A stretch of DNA of 64,000 bases from Symbiodinium sp. CCMP2592 (taxonomy: Eukaryota; Sar; Dinophyceae; Suessiales; Symbiodiniaceae). The position numbers and the translations under genes were made by a program. The first letter of the stretch is position 1, and the number at the start of each line of letters is the position of its first letter. The stretch lies in contig CAJNDT010005357.1 in the NCBI GenBank assembly GCA_905221615.1, forward strand, positions 62,001 to 126,000. Direction: 5' to 3'. The notes beneath the pieces were generated by a model. The model saw only the letters and a program-made list of their open reading frames with translations, did no database searches and had not been told where the DNA came from. Shown one piece after another: positions 11,235 through 21,270 of this stretch.

Positions 11235-12042
11235 GCACTTGAACCGCCGAACACGCAAGAAGTTGTGGGCTTCCAAGAAATGGTTGGTGCACCTTTTTTC
11301 GGGAGATCGAGATAGGCCCGAGTTCCGCCACCTTGAAGGGCATGGTTATGCAGTGCTTGAGCTGGATATTTCAAGGGGAAGAACCCAGGATGTGTTGAGA
11401 CCTTCGGTGTGGAGAGCTTTGGAGTTTGCTGCCCGGAAAGGGAAGATAGCTGGAATTATAGGAGGTCCTCCCCAAGGAAGCTTCATGATATCGCGACATG
11501 TGATTGGGGGACCCGAGCCTTTGAGAAGCAACGACTACCCCTACGGCAACTGGGATGGACAGTCAGACGCAGATGTGTTTCAGGTGAACCGGGAAACCCA
11601 GCTGATAACAAGAATGCTCTACCTACATTCACTTGCAACTGCGGGGAGATTGAGAGCAAGTAGCGATCCCGAGTCCTCTAAAGAAGTAGCATTCCTGGTT
11701 GAGCACCCTCGTGATCCTCGGGGCTACTTGAAGTTCGGTGATCCACTGTACCCTGATGCGGTGAGCTTCTGGAGGACTCCGCTGTGGTCAGAGTACGCCC
11801 TGGAGGCTGGCCTTGAGTCGTACAATTTCGATATGGCAGCTCTGGGAAAATACTTCACGCGCCATACTACTCTGGGCACTAATCTACCTCTTCGGCATTT
11901 GGATGGTTTGAGAATGAGATATCATACGGATGGTCCGGTTTCAGGCTCCTCCTGCAGTATGGCCTCCAGAGTTTGTGGAACATGTTGTGATCGCCTTGAG
12001 AAATTGGGGCAAGGTACCTCGTATGCTGCGAATGAGTGCTGA
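11224..12042 (+). CDS. DNA-methyltransferase-like domain of element A, catalytic Cys missing
   Basis: This frame lies between protease and integrase. It carries the order of C-5 cytosine methyltransferase motifs: HLFSG near residue 24 (motif I), LELD near 46 (motif II), GGPPQGSF near 80-87 (motif IV) and VEHP near 159 (motif VI, usually ENV/ENP). The cysteine that normally follows the two prolines of motif IV is absent and a glutamine stands there, so the usual catalysis is unlikely. The assignment is from motif order only, and no target-recognition region is seen. The last 20 or so residues before the stop at 12040 are in the wrong frame: the polyprotein resumes in frame +2 around 11930. The domain may be structural cargo or a decayed enzyme. 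Confidence 0.6.
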   Translation: MGLEHLNRRTRKKLWASKKWLVHLFSGDRDRPEFRHLEGHGYAVLELDISRGRTQDVLRPSVWRALEFAARKGKIAGIIGGPPQGSFMISRHVIGGPEPLRSNDYPYGNWDGQSDADVFQVNRETQLITRMLYLHSLATAGRLRASSDPESSKEVAFLVEHPRDPRGYLKFGDPLYPDAVSFWRTPLWSEYALEAGLESYNFDMAALGKYFTRHTTLGTNLPLRHLDGLRMRYHTDGPVSGSSCSMASRVCGTCCDRLEKLGQGTSYAANEC

Positions 12043-15000
12043 GCAATGGAGGGATCATGTTCGTCGAGGGCACCTCCCGTACAGGGCTGATTGCACTGTG
12101 TGTGTTCAGGCCGGGGGCACCGGCAGACGCCACTCGAGGGTGGAGCATCCGTCCGCCTTTGTGCTCTCAGCTGACCTTTCTGGCCCTGTCAAGGTAGGCG
12201 GAGTAGATCCAGATGCGCGAGGAGCGTTTCCCAAGGATTTCAATTACATCTTTGTGGCCAAGCTTCGCGCGCCAAAGACCTTTGTCGAGGACGGCAGGGG
12301 CGCATGGGTCGACGATGATGAAGGCGAGATAAGGGCGGAGGAGTATGACGACAAGGACGATGGCTTAGCATCAGAGGGAAAGGGGCCGTCTGGAGAAGAA
12401 ATCGGAGATGTAGTTGGGCAAGTTGATGAAGAAGATGATGACCCAGATCAACCCCTAAGAGCAAAAGGTAGTCCAGATGATGATTTGGATCTTGCTGCCC
12501 CGGAGCTCGTGAACTTGATCTTCTCAACGGGGATCCGTGATGATAAGGCAGTGACGGTGCTGGAAGCGGTGCAAGACGTTGTGCTTTACTGCCAATCCCT
12601 CAACATACCGATTCTTCGCTTCCACACGGATCGGGGTATGGAGTTTCAGGCAAGAGGCACGAAGCAATGGCTGAAAAGCCAGGGCATCCGTGTTACAACT
12701 TCGGAAGCGGGTGTGCATCAAACCAATGGAGCGGCAGAGTCCACAGTTCGGTGGATAAAGCAAAGGGCAAGAACGCTACTCCTATCTGCCGGACTACCAC
12801 AACACCTGTGTCCTACAGCAGTGGCTACGGCCGCCACCATCCAAAGGTCGGACGTTCTGGGCTTTGAGCCAATGCTTGCCGCGCCGTGCGGCTCCAAAGT
12901 GATGGTGCGCAAAAGACAGCTTGAGGGCACTAAGCTGGACGATTTGGCGCCAAAATGGGTGCAAGGTGTCTACGTGGGTCGCTCAGAAAGTCTCAGTAAA
13001 GGCCATTTGGTTTTCATTTCGAATGATGAGGGTGAGAAGTTTGTCCATACTCTACATGTGCGAGCCGGCCTTCGGGATCCAGGCCCTGTTGAGGAAGGGT
13101 TCCATGTTGAAGAGCCAGGACCACCAGAACGTAGAGTACGAGGCAAGTCAGCTGGATCTGGAGATGTGGTTGGGGTTTCGAAGGTGACTATCTTTGAGGA
13201 TGAAGGGCTCCAAAAATGGGCTGAGGCAATCCTTGAGGAGTGGTCGCAGGAGGAGGCCGAGGCCATGGTCATCCAGGCCGGCAAGAATTTAGCAGCCACC
13301 GAGAACAACTATGGCATGTTTAGGTTTGGTGGCCGAGTAGGTGTCACCAAAGCAACGATTGAGAGACCGTGGTTGGCGAAAATAGCTCTTCGTTTGCTGA
13401 GGGAAAAGGCACCCGACGCCGAGTTTGCCGCTATCTTCATTTCGGTCAACAACGAGAGGGAGGTTCATGTTGATCGGAATAACGCCATGGGCACCTTGAA
13501 CTATATCCTTCCGGTTGTTATGCCTAGGCGAGGCGGTGAGATTTGGCAAGAACTTCGTGATGGAGATGCGGTGTCCGGTAGAATACTTGAGCTCCAATCC
13601 CAAGATGGTCGAGTCCGATATGGTTGCGCATACCCCTTACAAGAAGGTCGAGTGTTCCATCTAAATCCTCACAGGCGTCACGCTGTTCTTCCGTGGAAAG
13701 GAGAGCGCTTGGTGGTGGTTGGTTACACACCGGGGGTTTTGCAAAATCTCAACAGCCAAGATAGAGAGCTGCTATGGGACCCAGGGTTTCCTTTGCCATT
13801 GGTTGAGGAGGAGCCTAAGTCGGAGATCTACATCAACGTGATTAAGGTCCCTAGCACTTCTGAGAATAAGGCTGAGATCTTGGACTTGTCCCAGGAGGAG
13901 ATAGCCGAGTTTGCTAAGGAAGCAGCTACTCAAGTTCTACCCGAGCGTGATCCTGAAGTTCCTTCTCCGGGTGATCAAGGACAGCAGAGCTGCAGTAGTT
14001 CCCCGGAAGTTCAATGTGAAGAATGGTGTTATGGAGATTTGTGTTTGGTGTTGGAAAGGGGGTGTGATGATGTGGCTCATGTTGTGCCGTTGACAAGTGA
14101 AGATGTGATCATCGCAAAGGCGGAGGTCGGGTTCACTGAGAATGTAGAGTTGCTCCTTGAGTCCCTCGAGAGCCCGCTTAGCATTGTTCATACAGTCGAT
14201 CCTCGGGAGGTGGCTCGCTTCTTTGAGCGCTGGATTCCGTCCATGAGCAAAGAGGTTCAGACTTTGGAGCATGCTGTGGAGCGAGTTGATGGGGCAGATC
14301 CAGAAGTTCGAGCGGATATTGAATCAGGACGTGGACAGGTGCTGCCGATGAAAGTAGTCTGCACAGTGAAGCCACCGGACCCCCCTGCTGATGGAGAAGC
14401 CCCTAGTGTTTGGTACAAAAGGAAGTCAAGGATCGTGGTGTGTGGTAATTTCGCCTCACACCAACCCGGCGAGGTGTATACCAATACAGCGCCAGCTGAA
14501 ATCGTTCGAGCTGCAATAGCACTGGCTCGCTTCTTCAACTGGGATCTGGGAATGATAGATGTGGTTGCGGCCTTTTTACAGACACCACTGAGGGCTTTGA
14601 AGGGGGCACCCTTAGTCTATGGCATCCCGCCAAAGGCGCTTATCAAAGCGGGCTTGTGTCGTCCCGGAGAATTTTGGAGGCTAACACATGCAGTCTACGG
14701 GCTGCAGGAGTCGCCCAAACTTTGGGGTTCGTACCGAGATATCCGCTTGGCTCAGGTGCAGCTTGTCTTTGAGGGGAAGCGAGTGACGCTAACGCAAGGG
14801 ACTGTGGAGCCTTCGTGGTGGTCGGTGCTTCAGGAGGGGTCCATCTTGATCGGCATCATCGTAGTGTATGTTGATGATTTGCTGATTTGTGGACACACGG
14901 CCATAATCAAGGAGCTGGCTCGCGCTATTAGAGCAATCTGGAAGACCAGTGATTTGCAACTGATCTCCGAGGGTCCTTTGAGGTTTCTGGGCATAGAGAT

Positions 15001-16669
15001 TTCCCGATGCACCCAGGGCTTTGCTCTTTCACAGCGCTCCAGTCTGAGGAAGGATGTGATCCCGATTTCGAAGGACCTGGCGGTGTTTGCAGTTGATGAG
15101 TCGGACGGTGACTATACGGATGCTGAGCTTCGGGTTGCCCAGCAATGGGCAGGAGAGCTCCTATGGGTATCCCAGCGAACGCGACCTGACATTGCGTTTA
15201 CGGCGTCATTGGTGGGTTCCCTGGCAACCCGAGCACCCCGAAGAGCGGCGCAGATTGGAGAGAAAACATTGGGGCTCCTACAAAGGACCGTAGATGTGTG
15301 CCTGATCTATGACGGTGATAATTCTGGCCTCGCTGCGTTCTGTGATGCAAGCTTTGCTCCCGAAGGGGGAAGAAGCCACACGGGATGGGTGGTGCAGCTA
15401 CATGGGTGCACTATAGCATGGAGGTCGGGGAGGCAGGCTACAGTGACTTTAAGTACGGCAGAGTCGGAGTTGATGGCAATGTCAGAAGCTGTGCTGGCAC
15501 TCCAAAGCGTGGATTCTATGCTACAGGACATCAAGGCCAGCGTGAAGCCGCACCAGCTGTTCTCGGATTCTACGTCGGCATTAGCAATTGCTAATGGGTC
15601 AGGCAGCTGGAGAACGCGACACTTGCGCTTGAGAAGCGCCTGGGTTCAGGAGCTGATCTCTGGTCAGGCAATCACGGTCCACCACTGCAGTGGCGAGTTT
15701 CAGCCGGCAGACTTGTTGACCAAGGCTTTGTCATCGCAGAGAATTCGGTCGCTGAGCTACCTTCTGAGTCTACGTGAGCCTGAGCCCAGGGATGATGGAG
15801 ATGCAGCTCCGACCATTGCAGTAGCAAAAGCAAGCAGCAGCAGCCGCGGCAGCAGCAGAGCCAGTGCCCCTAATAAGGTCCCGAAGGGTCTCATAGCCTT
15901 GCTGGTTTTGTCACAAGCAGTTCTGGGAGAGTCCTTCAGTTGGGAGGAAGAAGAGGCTTTGGTAGTTAGGACTGGTTTGGCTGTTGATTATGGGATGATT
16001 ACGTGGGCACGGCTTTGGATTGCAATGATCTTATTTTTGCTGGCTTGGGAGTTGCTGAAATGGCTTATGTGGCTGGCGTATGATCGAGCAACACCTGGAG
16101 CGAAGTCTAGGAGAGTTCGTCGGTTGCAAAAGTTGCGAGACGCTACTACAGATGCGATTCAGAGGGAGCTCGAAGTCCGGGCCGGTCACCGTATTGAGCA
16201 GAGAGGACAGGACGCTTCAAGGGAGCCGTTGGTGCAGCGAGCTGATCCCCCAAGGAGCAGCCAGTCTTCAGCAGCTGATCATCATGCAGAGGAGCGTATA
16301 CAGCTACTTAGGCGCTTGGCCAAAGGGGTGAAGGAGACCGCTGAATGTGGAGTGCAGGCGGGAGTGTTTGTTCCGCAAGCTGCTCCTTCAACCAGGGTTA
16401 TTTTGCGCTATGTGCATGAGCCTCCGGAGGAAATCTTTCTGGTTCCGGATAACGAGTGTTTTCATGTATACGGTGACTGTCATGCCTTTCGCCATCGAGG
16501 CACATTGGCAAGAGTGCAGCAAAGACGGGTTTGCCAGTATTGCGTGAATCGGGCTGCGGATGATCCAGATAAGACCCCGGACTATGCCAGGGATTTGGAG
16601 CGAGCTCAAGAATACGAAAGAGTATTCAACACACAGCTGTTGACGTCTGGACAGTCGTCAAGGAGGTGA
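11930..16669 (+). CDS. pol: Integrase, oxygenase-like, RT, RNase H and membrane tail of Copia element A
   Basis: 1579 residues. An HHCC-like segment lies at about 40-62. The integrase catalytic triad is D in SADLSGP (about 84), D in FHTDRG (about 234) and E in GAAEST, with exactly 35 residues between the last two. At about 470-610 is a double-stranded-beta-helix/2OG-oxygenase-like segment with HVD and a later NPHRRHAV...PWKGERL. Copia reverse transcriptase spans about 825-1060 with YVDDLL near 980. RNase H follows (FCDASF, STAESELMA, SDSTSALA, ADLLTKAL). Hydrophobic segments lie at about 1320-1337 and 1360-1382. A Cys/His-rich end reads ECFHVYGDCHAF...RVCQYC. ATG 11930 is simply the first in frame, and the protein is expected to be expressed fused to upstream modules. 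Confidence 0.9.
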   Translation: MVRFQAPPAVWPPEFVEHVVIALRNWGKVPRMLRMSAEQWRDHVRRGHLPYRADCTVCVQAGGTGRRHSRVEHPSAFVLSADLSGPVKVGGVDPDARGAFPKDFNYIFVAKLRAPKTFVEDGRGAWVDDDEGEIRAEEYDDKDDGLASEGKGPSGEEIGDVVGQVDEEDDDPDQPLRAKGSPDDDLDLAAPELVNLIFSTGIRDDKAVTVLEAVQDVVLYCQSLNIPILRFHTDRGMEFQARGTKQWLKSQGIRVTTSEAGVHQTNGAAESTVRWIKQRARTLLLSAGLPQHLCPTAVATAATIQRSDVLGFEPMLAAPCGSKVMVRKRQLEGTKLDDLAPKWVQGVYVGRSESLSKGHLVFISNDEGEKFVHTLHVRAGLRDPGPVEEGFHVEEPGPPERRVRGKSAGSGDVVGVSKVTIFEDEGLQKWAEAILEEWSQEEAEAMVIQAGKNLAATENNYGMFRFGGRVGVTKATIERPWLAKIALRLLREKAPDAEFAAIFISVNNEREVHVDRNNAMGTLNYILPVVMPRRGGEIWQELRDGDAVSGRILELQSQDGRVRYGCAYPLQEGRVFHLNPHRRHAVLPWKGERLVVVGYTPGVLQNLNSQDRELLWDPGFPLPLVEEEPKSEIYINVIKVPSTSENKAEILDLSQEEIAEFAKEAATQVLPERDPEVPSPGDQGQQSCSSSPEVQCEEWCYGDLCLVLERGCDDVAHVVPLTSEDVIIAKAEVGFTENVELLLESLESPLSIVHTVDPREVARFFERWIPSMSKEVQTLEHAVERVDGADPEVRADIESGRGQVLPMKVVCTVKPPDPPADGEAPSVWYKRKSRIVVCGNFASHQPGEVYTNTAPAEIVRAAIALARFFNWDLGMIDVVAAFLQTPLRALKGAPLVYGIPPKALIKAGLCRPGEFWRLTHAVYGLQESPKLWGSYRDIRLAQVQLVFEGKRVTLTQGTVEPSWWSVLQEGSILIGIIVVYVDDLLICGHTAIIKELARAIRAIWKTSDLQLISEGPLRFLGIEISRCTQGFALSQRSSLRKDVIPISKDLAVFAVDESDGDYTDAELRVAQQWAGELLWVSQRTRPDIAFTASLVGSLATRAPRRAAQIGEKTLGLLQRTVDVCLIYDGDNSGLAAFCDASFAPEGGRSHTGWVVQLHGCTIAWRSGRQATVTLSTAESELMAMSEAVLALQSVDSMLQDIKASVKPHQLFSDSTSALAIANGSGSWRTRHLRLRSAWVQELISGQAITVHHCSGEFQPADLLTKALSSQRIRSLSYLLSLREPEPRDDGDAAPTIAVAKASSSSRGSSRASAPNKVPKGLIALLVLSQAVLGESFSWEEEEALVVRTGLAVDYGMITWARLWIAMILFLLAWELLKWLMWLAYDRATPGAKSRRVRRLQKLRDATTDAIQRELEVRAGHRIEQRGQDASREPLVQRADPPRSSQSSAADHHAEERIQLLRRLAKGVKETAECGVQAGVFVPQAAPSTRVILRYVHEPPEEIFLVPDNECFHVYGDCHAFRHRGTLARVQQRRVCQYCVNRAADDPDKTPDYARDLERAQEYERVFNTQLLTSGQSSRR

Positions 16670-16727
16670 GTGCACCGCTCGGAGCACTCAAGGAGGAGTG
16701 ATGAAGACCAGCAGTGTGTGAGTGCGC

Positions 16728-16955
16728 AGCTACAAGTTGTATAGCAGCATATCGATTCCATGATGTTGTGCGGGGTCGAAGTGCAAGTTTTGTGATGCTT
16801 GGCTTAAGGGGAAGGCTGCGAAGATTTTACCCCTGGGCCACGTGTTTAGCTGAACGCTTTCAGATAGCTCAGCTTTGACATCCGAGCAGAGACAAGGCTA
16901 GACCTAAGCTGACAGATGCTAAGCATGTCTGCAGCAGGGCGAAGCTTTTGTTGTG
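16728..16955 (+). repeat. 3' LTR of Copia element A
   Basis: Right-hand copy of 7890-8117. A purine tract AAGGAGGAG at 16690-16698 precedes TGATGAAG at 16699, so the full LTR may be 16699-16953. The sequence following the LTR (TGAACCTC) does not match the left flank. Confidence 0.85.
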
Positions 16956-18080
16956 AACCTCTCTTGTTTGATTCCTGTAGCCTGGTGTTTGTTTCCTGTA
17001 GCCTGGATTTGGGTTGTTGTTTTGACATGGACGGTGCTTGGGGTTTGGGATGTTAGAATTTTTTTTGTGTGACCTTGGGTCCGTCGTGGGGGGGGGGGGC
17101 GGCAGGGCCCTCCAAAAAAAGGTGACCAGACTTTGAAAGCATCAAGGAATATGCATCCCAGATTTTTACATTTGGTTTTGGAATCATGCGAAAATTTCCT
17201 ACTTCCATAGGGCTTCAGTGGTATTTATGTCCATTTCTCAGTGGCAGTAAGATCTTGAGGTGTATTTAGAGTTTCTTTTCATGGAAAGCATTAGGGCATA
17301 GACATAACAAAAAATGCACCCCACTTCCATATGTGATGACGATATTAGTAACTACATCACATGTGGCGGGGTGTGCATTTTTTCCTTACGCCCTGAACCT
17401 CTAAACAAACTTTCAGACTCAACCGAGTTTTTGAAACTTCACCTCTGAAACAATTAACTGAAACTTTGCTTTGAACCCTAAACCCCTTAAACCTTTCACC
17501 TCTAAATCCCTGAAACTTTACCCTTAGTTTAACCCTAAACAAGCCCTTTACTAAACCTAAACCTTTTACATCTACAGCAACTCCCTGAAACCTGGCCCTG
17601 CGCCCTAAGCTAGCCTCAACCTCCTTCACGAACTTTACCTAGCCTTAAATACCACCTGTGCACCCCCTGTCAGACCATTGAGCAACGGGGGAGCTTAGTC
17701 ATCCAGGCAGGACTCGTCATGCATGCATTTCAGGGTTTTAAGTTTAACATGTCATTCATCATGGCCGCTGCTCAAGTGGCACACGTCATGGCCGCTGCTC
17801 AAGTGGCGCACGGCATGTCACGACACAGCCACTGATCAAGTGGTGCACACATGGCCGCTGCTCAAGTGGCACATGACATGACATGCATGCCTGCCTCATG
17901 AACAAAGTATAGGAATAAGGACAGCAAGCATAAAATAGGCGCCACAATGGATAGTAACACAAGCACTACAGTGGCAGTAGATATAAGCAGCACAACAAGA
18001 ACAGAGAGACACACCTAAGGAAAACAACAACATCATAGTGACAGTGCAAAGAAACAGAAACAATCAAGCAACCAGCAACT
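16956..18080. other. No gene recognised
   Basis: Contains a 12 G run near 17088-17099, degenerate CCCTAAA-like sequence at about 17460-17580 and a short tandem array at 17761-17877. Remaining sequence is AT-rich without credible frames. Confidence 0.5.
17761..17877. repeat. Short tandem array, about 27 bp unit
   Basis: Four imperfect copies of ATGGCCGCTGCTCAAGTGGC with variable tails, at about 17761, 17788, 17825 (diverged) and 17851. Confidence 0.85.
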
Positions 18081-18560
18081 CCCTGTTGTTCATGATGATG
18101 TTGATGCTCTTGTTGTGACACCTGCTGTTATTGTTGTTCGTAATGTTAATCCTCTTTCCACTGCTATGGTTGGTTGTCGATCTTGTGAATGCTGTTGATG
18201 TTGCTGCTGTTGCTGTTGCTGCTGCCATTGTGACTGTTACTGTTATTGCTGTTGTTCTTGTGATTGCCATTGTTACTGCAGTTGCTACTGTTAATCTTGT
18301 TGTTATTGTAACTGTCGTTGCGCTATTGTCAGTAATATTTGTTTATAGTGGTTGATATTCGTGTTCTTAATGTTGTAGTGGTTCTTATCGTTAGGGTATC
18401 GGTGCTGTTGTTATTGATGTTGCTACTGCAGTTGTTGCTGGTTGTGTTGTCAATGTGGTTATGGTTGCTGTTGATGTTGGTGCTGTTGTTGGTGGTGTTG
18501 GTGTTGTTATTGTGGTTGTTGTTTGCTGATGTTGTGTGGCCGGTCTTGTTGTTGTGGTGG
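18081..18560. repeat. Degenerate TTG/GTTGCT-rich low-complexity tract
   Basis: About 480 bp dominated by GTTGTTGCTG-like triplets on the plus strand. The valine/leucine-rich and asparagine/threonine-rich frames across it are repeat artefacts. Confidence 0.85.
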
Positions 18561-18699
18561 TTTGCTTGGCGTGTCAGGGCTCGGCACAGCAGAAGGGGCC
18601 AGCATCGCCGGCCGCCGATGGTGATCACAGCCTCAGAGCAGGCAGTATTGCCCGAGGAAAAGCGTTCCTTTGTGTTTGCAACATGAAATGAATAAAGCC

Positions 18700-19300
18700 A
18701 CAAGCACTCTGCGCGCGCGCGTGCGTCAGGTTTGCGCGCGCGCGCGTAAACATGTGCTTGCACGCTGTTTCTTTGGTTAATATTGCATGTAGCAAAATAT
18801 CACAAAGTCACGCGCACGCGCAGGGTGCGCGCGCGCGCGGAAGGTGCGCGCGCGCGCGGTTTGTGCACGCACGCGCGCGCGCAACTCGCGCGCGCGCACG
18901 TGACTTTGTGTTTTAAATACAATAATATTAAGCTATTAAGCAAAGAAACAGCATTCACGCACGTGTTTGCACGCGCGCACTTGCGCGCGCGCGCGAGCTA
19001 CACCCGCGCGCGCGCGCGCACAACCCTCGCGCGCGCGCGCGCACGCGCACTTCGCGCGCGCGCAGCTCGCGCGCGCGCACACGTGCGTGCTGTTTCTTTG
19101 CTTAATAGCTTAATATTATTGTATGCAGCAAAACACAAAGTCACGCGCGCGCACAACTCGCGCGCGCGCGTGACTTTGTGTTTTGTTACATACAATATAT
19201 TATAATAGAAACGACGTGCACACACACATGTTTACACGTGCACACGCGCGCGCATTTACCCGCGCGCGCGCGCGCGCGTGCACACGTGCACATGGACGGT
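18700..19300. repeat. CG-dinucleotide tracts with alternating palindromic arms
   Basis: Long alternating purine-pyrimidine (CG/GC/CA) runs are interleaved with four related AT-rich segments in alternating orientation: 18764-18810, 18901-18952, 19089-19143 and 19171-19212. The middle pair shares 36 nt of perfect inverted repeat (GCTGTTTCTTTGCTTAATAG onward to TTGTAT). The CG runs are a classic Z-DNA-prone composition. Confidence 0.9.
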
Positions 19301-21155
19301 TGGAGCGTGCGTGCGCGCGGAACCATTCACACGCACTTGCAATGGTCTGTCCCTATGCCAGGCGCCTCTTTGCCGCATCATCAATGCTCGCCGATTCAAT
19401 CAATCAGTCAGTCAGAGGACTCAGACATCCGCCGGTACTCCGGGACTCTGAGACTCAGAGAGTCAGCAGTCAAAACATCACAGCAGCAGCGGCAGCGATG
19501 CCGGGTGTCACAGGTGTGTCCGTACTCTGATGTAAAAAAAGTCCAGGGGCTTAGCCTTTAACTTTCCAGGAGTAGAATCGCCTGGCACCCGCAATGCCAG
19601 TTGTCATAGGTCTGTAAATGACTCGAGCGCCCAAGTCCAATACTTCGTTCGTACCGAAATCCATTACCTGTCGGCCTGGGAAGACCATGAATCTCAAAGG
19701 TGCTGATAGCAAACTGTGGAAACTTCGCTTAGCAAAACAAAGCCTTCTCGATTCAGCCTCGGCACTGTCCCGGAGCAAAGTGTCGTAGCCACACTGCTCT
19801 AAATCCTCAATTGTTTAGGGAAATCATGTGCCTTTGGCAAACTTCAACCTCATCATGTCTGTCTCTCTTCTGTAACTCTGTCCTCAAGGTCCCGCGCACG
19901 CCGCAACCGCCTGATCCAAGGCGGGGTCTGTGTGGTCTTCTCGTTCTCCTTGGGCTCGCTTTCAATGCTGCTGGGCCAGGTGCTGCTGATGCTGCTGCCT
20001 TTGCTTCTTCGGAATCAGCATGACTGCTGTGATCGTCGTCCTTAACATCGGCATTGGAATTCCGATCCCGGGGCTCCCAACCACTCCGGCCGCTCGCGCC
20101 ACTTTTCCCACTCGGCCCACTGCGACACCCTTTGAAAGGCCTTTCAAAAGAAGTGTCTTGGAACAGGGTGTCTTTTAGGGATGCCCTTTCAAAGGGTGCA
20201 TTTCAAAGGTCCAAGGGTGTCGGAAAAGGGTGCTTTCAAGAGTGCCTTTTGAAGGTGCCCTTTCAAAGAGGCGTCTTCGAAAGAAGTCTTTGCTCCTTCT
20301 TCTGCTCGTGCTGTCTTGGGATTCCGCTTTCTTGGTTTCGCTGGCTCTTTGGCTGAGCCCAGATGCTGCCAGAGAACTCATCCTGTGTTATGGCAGTGCC
20401 GCAAAGTCACCGGCCATGCCGGCACACACCGTGCTGCACACATGCATTCAAATAGCCTGGAAGCTTTAATTAGTAAATTAGGACTTGGACTGAGGTCTGG
20501 GCCACCGCAGGCCCAGTGATGCCCACACACCCGCCTCTAGCTGTGTCGGACAGGGTCTCAAACTTGGGCTTGTTATGAGGAGATTTCGGGTTAGGCTGTC
20601 AAGCAGTCAGGCTTTTATTTCGAGGCCTTGGTCAAAGATGTGCACCACTCCTGTATGTGATGTGTAACTTACTATTTGGCTAGACATAATCATGCTTTTT
20701 ATAATTACTAGATGACATCACAGACAGTGTGGTGGTCGCATCTTTGAAATTACTTTCTTACGTCTTTACACCCACAACTTTGCTAAACTGAAACTAGATA
20801 ATTACAGAAGCCTGACTACTTGGCAGCCTGATCTCTGAAATCAACAGAGGTCCAGCCCTGTTTGAGGCACCTTCAAACAGAAGCATTATATTTACCACTG
20901 AAGTTAATCTGTGGAACAACTGCTTCTCAGGCCTGAAAGAAAGACATGACACCTTTCAACCGTCAATGTTTAACTTCGGCTCTAACATCCCCGAGCTTGA
21001 ACTTTTAAGAGTCTTCTAAACTGTCAACTTCGATGATGTGGACCTTCTCGATGACAACGATCCGCAAAGGCCTAGGGCCTAGGAGCGATGAGGAGTGGTT
21101 GCTTAAATTGTGGCTCAGACAGGCAGGCGCTGCAACACGAACAACAAATTTTGTT
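19301..21155. other. No gene recognised
   Basis: A minus-strand frame at 19551-19778 includes a protein-like stretch (VMDFGTNEVLDLGARVIYRP) that could be an isolated exon, but no family is recognised. 20120-20295 holds a hairpin-rich repeat block. 20500-21000 is AT-rich with nothing visible. Confidence 0.4.
20120..20295. repeat. CCCTTTCAAAGGG-type clustered palindromes
   Basis: Several copies of GCCCTTTCAAAGGG(T/C) or close variants (near 20130, 20182, 20200, 20255) create overlapping short hairpins. Confidence 0.7.
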
Positions 21156-21270
21156 TTACAGCGACCGGAAAGGTTCTGGGTTCATCCAGCTTGGAGCTTT
21201 TGTCCTGGCTGGTCTGCCTGTCTTCACAGAATTCTGCCTGCTGCACGTCGGGTTCAACCAGGACTGTGGA

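Larger units (their letters stand above)
7890..16955 (+). mobile_element. Copia element A (LTR retrotransposon with extra domains, frame-broken)
   Basis: The element is bounded by 228 bp direct repeats with one mismatch. Between them the gene order is gag, protease, methyltransferase-like, integrase, oxygenase-like, reverse transcriptase, RNase H, membrane tail. Integrase upstream of reverse transcriptase makes it Ty1/Copia (Pseudoviridae-like). The coding sequence lies in three frames that shift at about 11.22 and 11.93 kb, and the gag N-terminus has a stop and further shifts. No flanking target duplication was found, possibly because the left LTR is truncated. Near-identical LTRs suggest a young insertion, so some frameshifts may be sequence errors. 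Confidence 0.9.

Noticed and set aside
17761..17877. Possible CRISPR-like array
   Set aside because: Units are contiguous tandem repeats without unique spacers, and the genome is eukaryotic.
18339..18763. Val/Leu-rich plus-strand and Asn/Thr-rich minus-strand frames
   Set aside because: Artefacts of the TTG-rich low-complexity tract.
18783..19530. Arg/Ala-rich frames
   Set aside because: Translation of CGCG dinucleotide runs, with no independent support.
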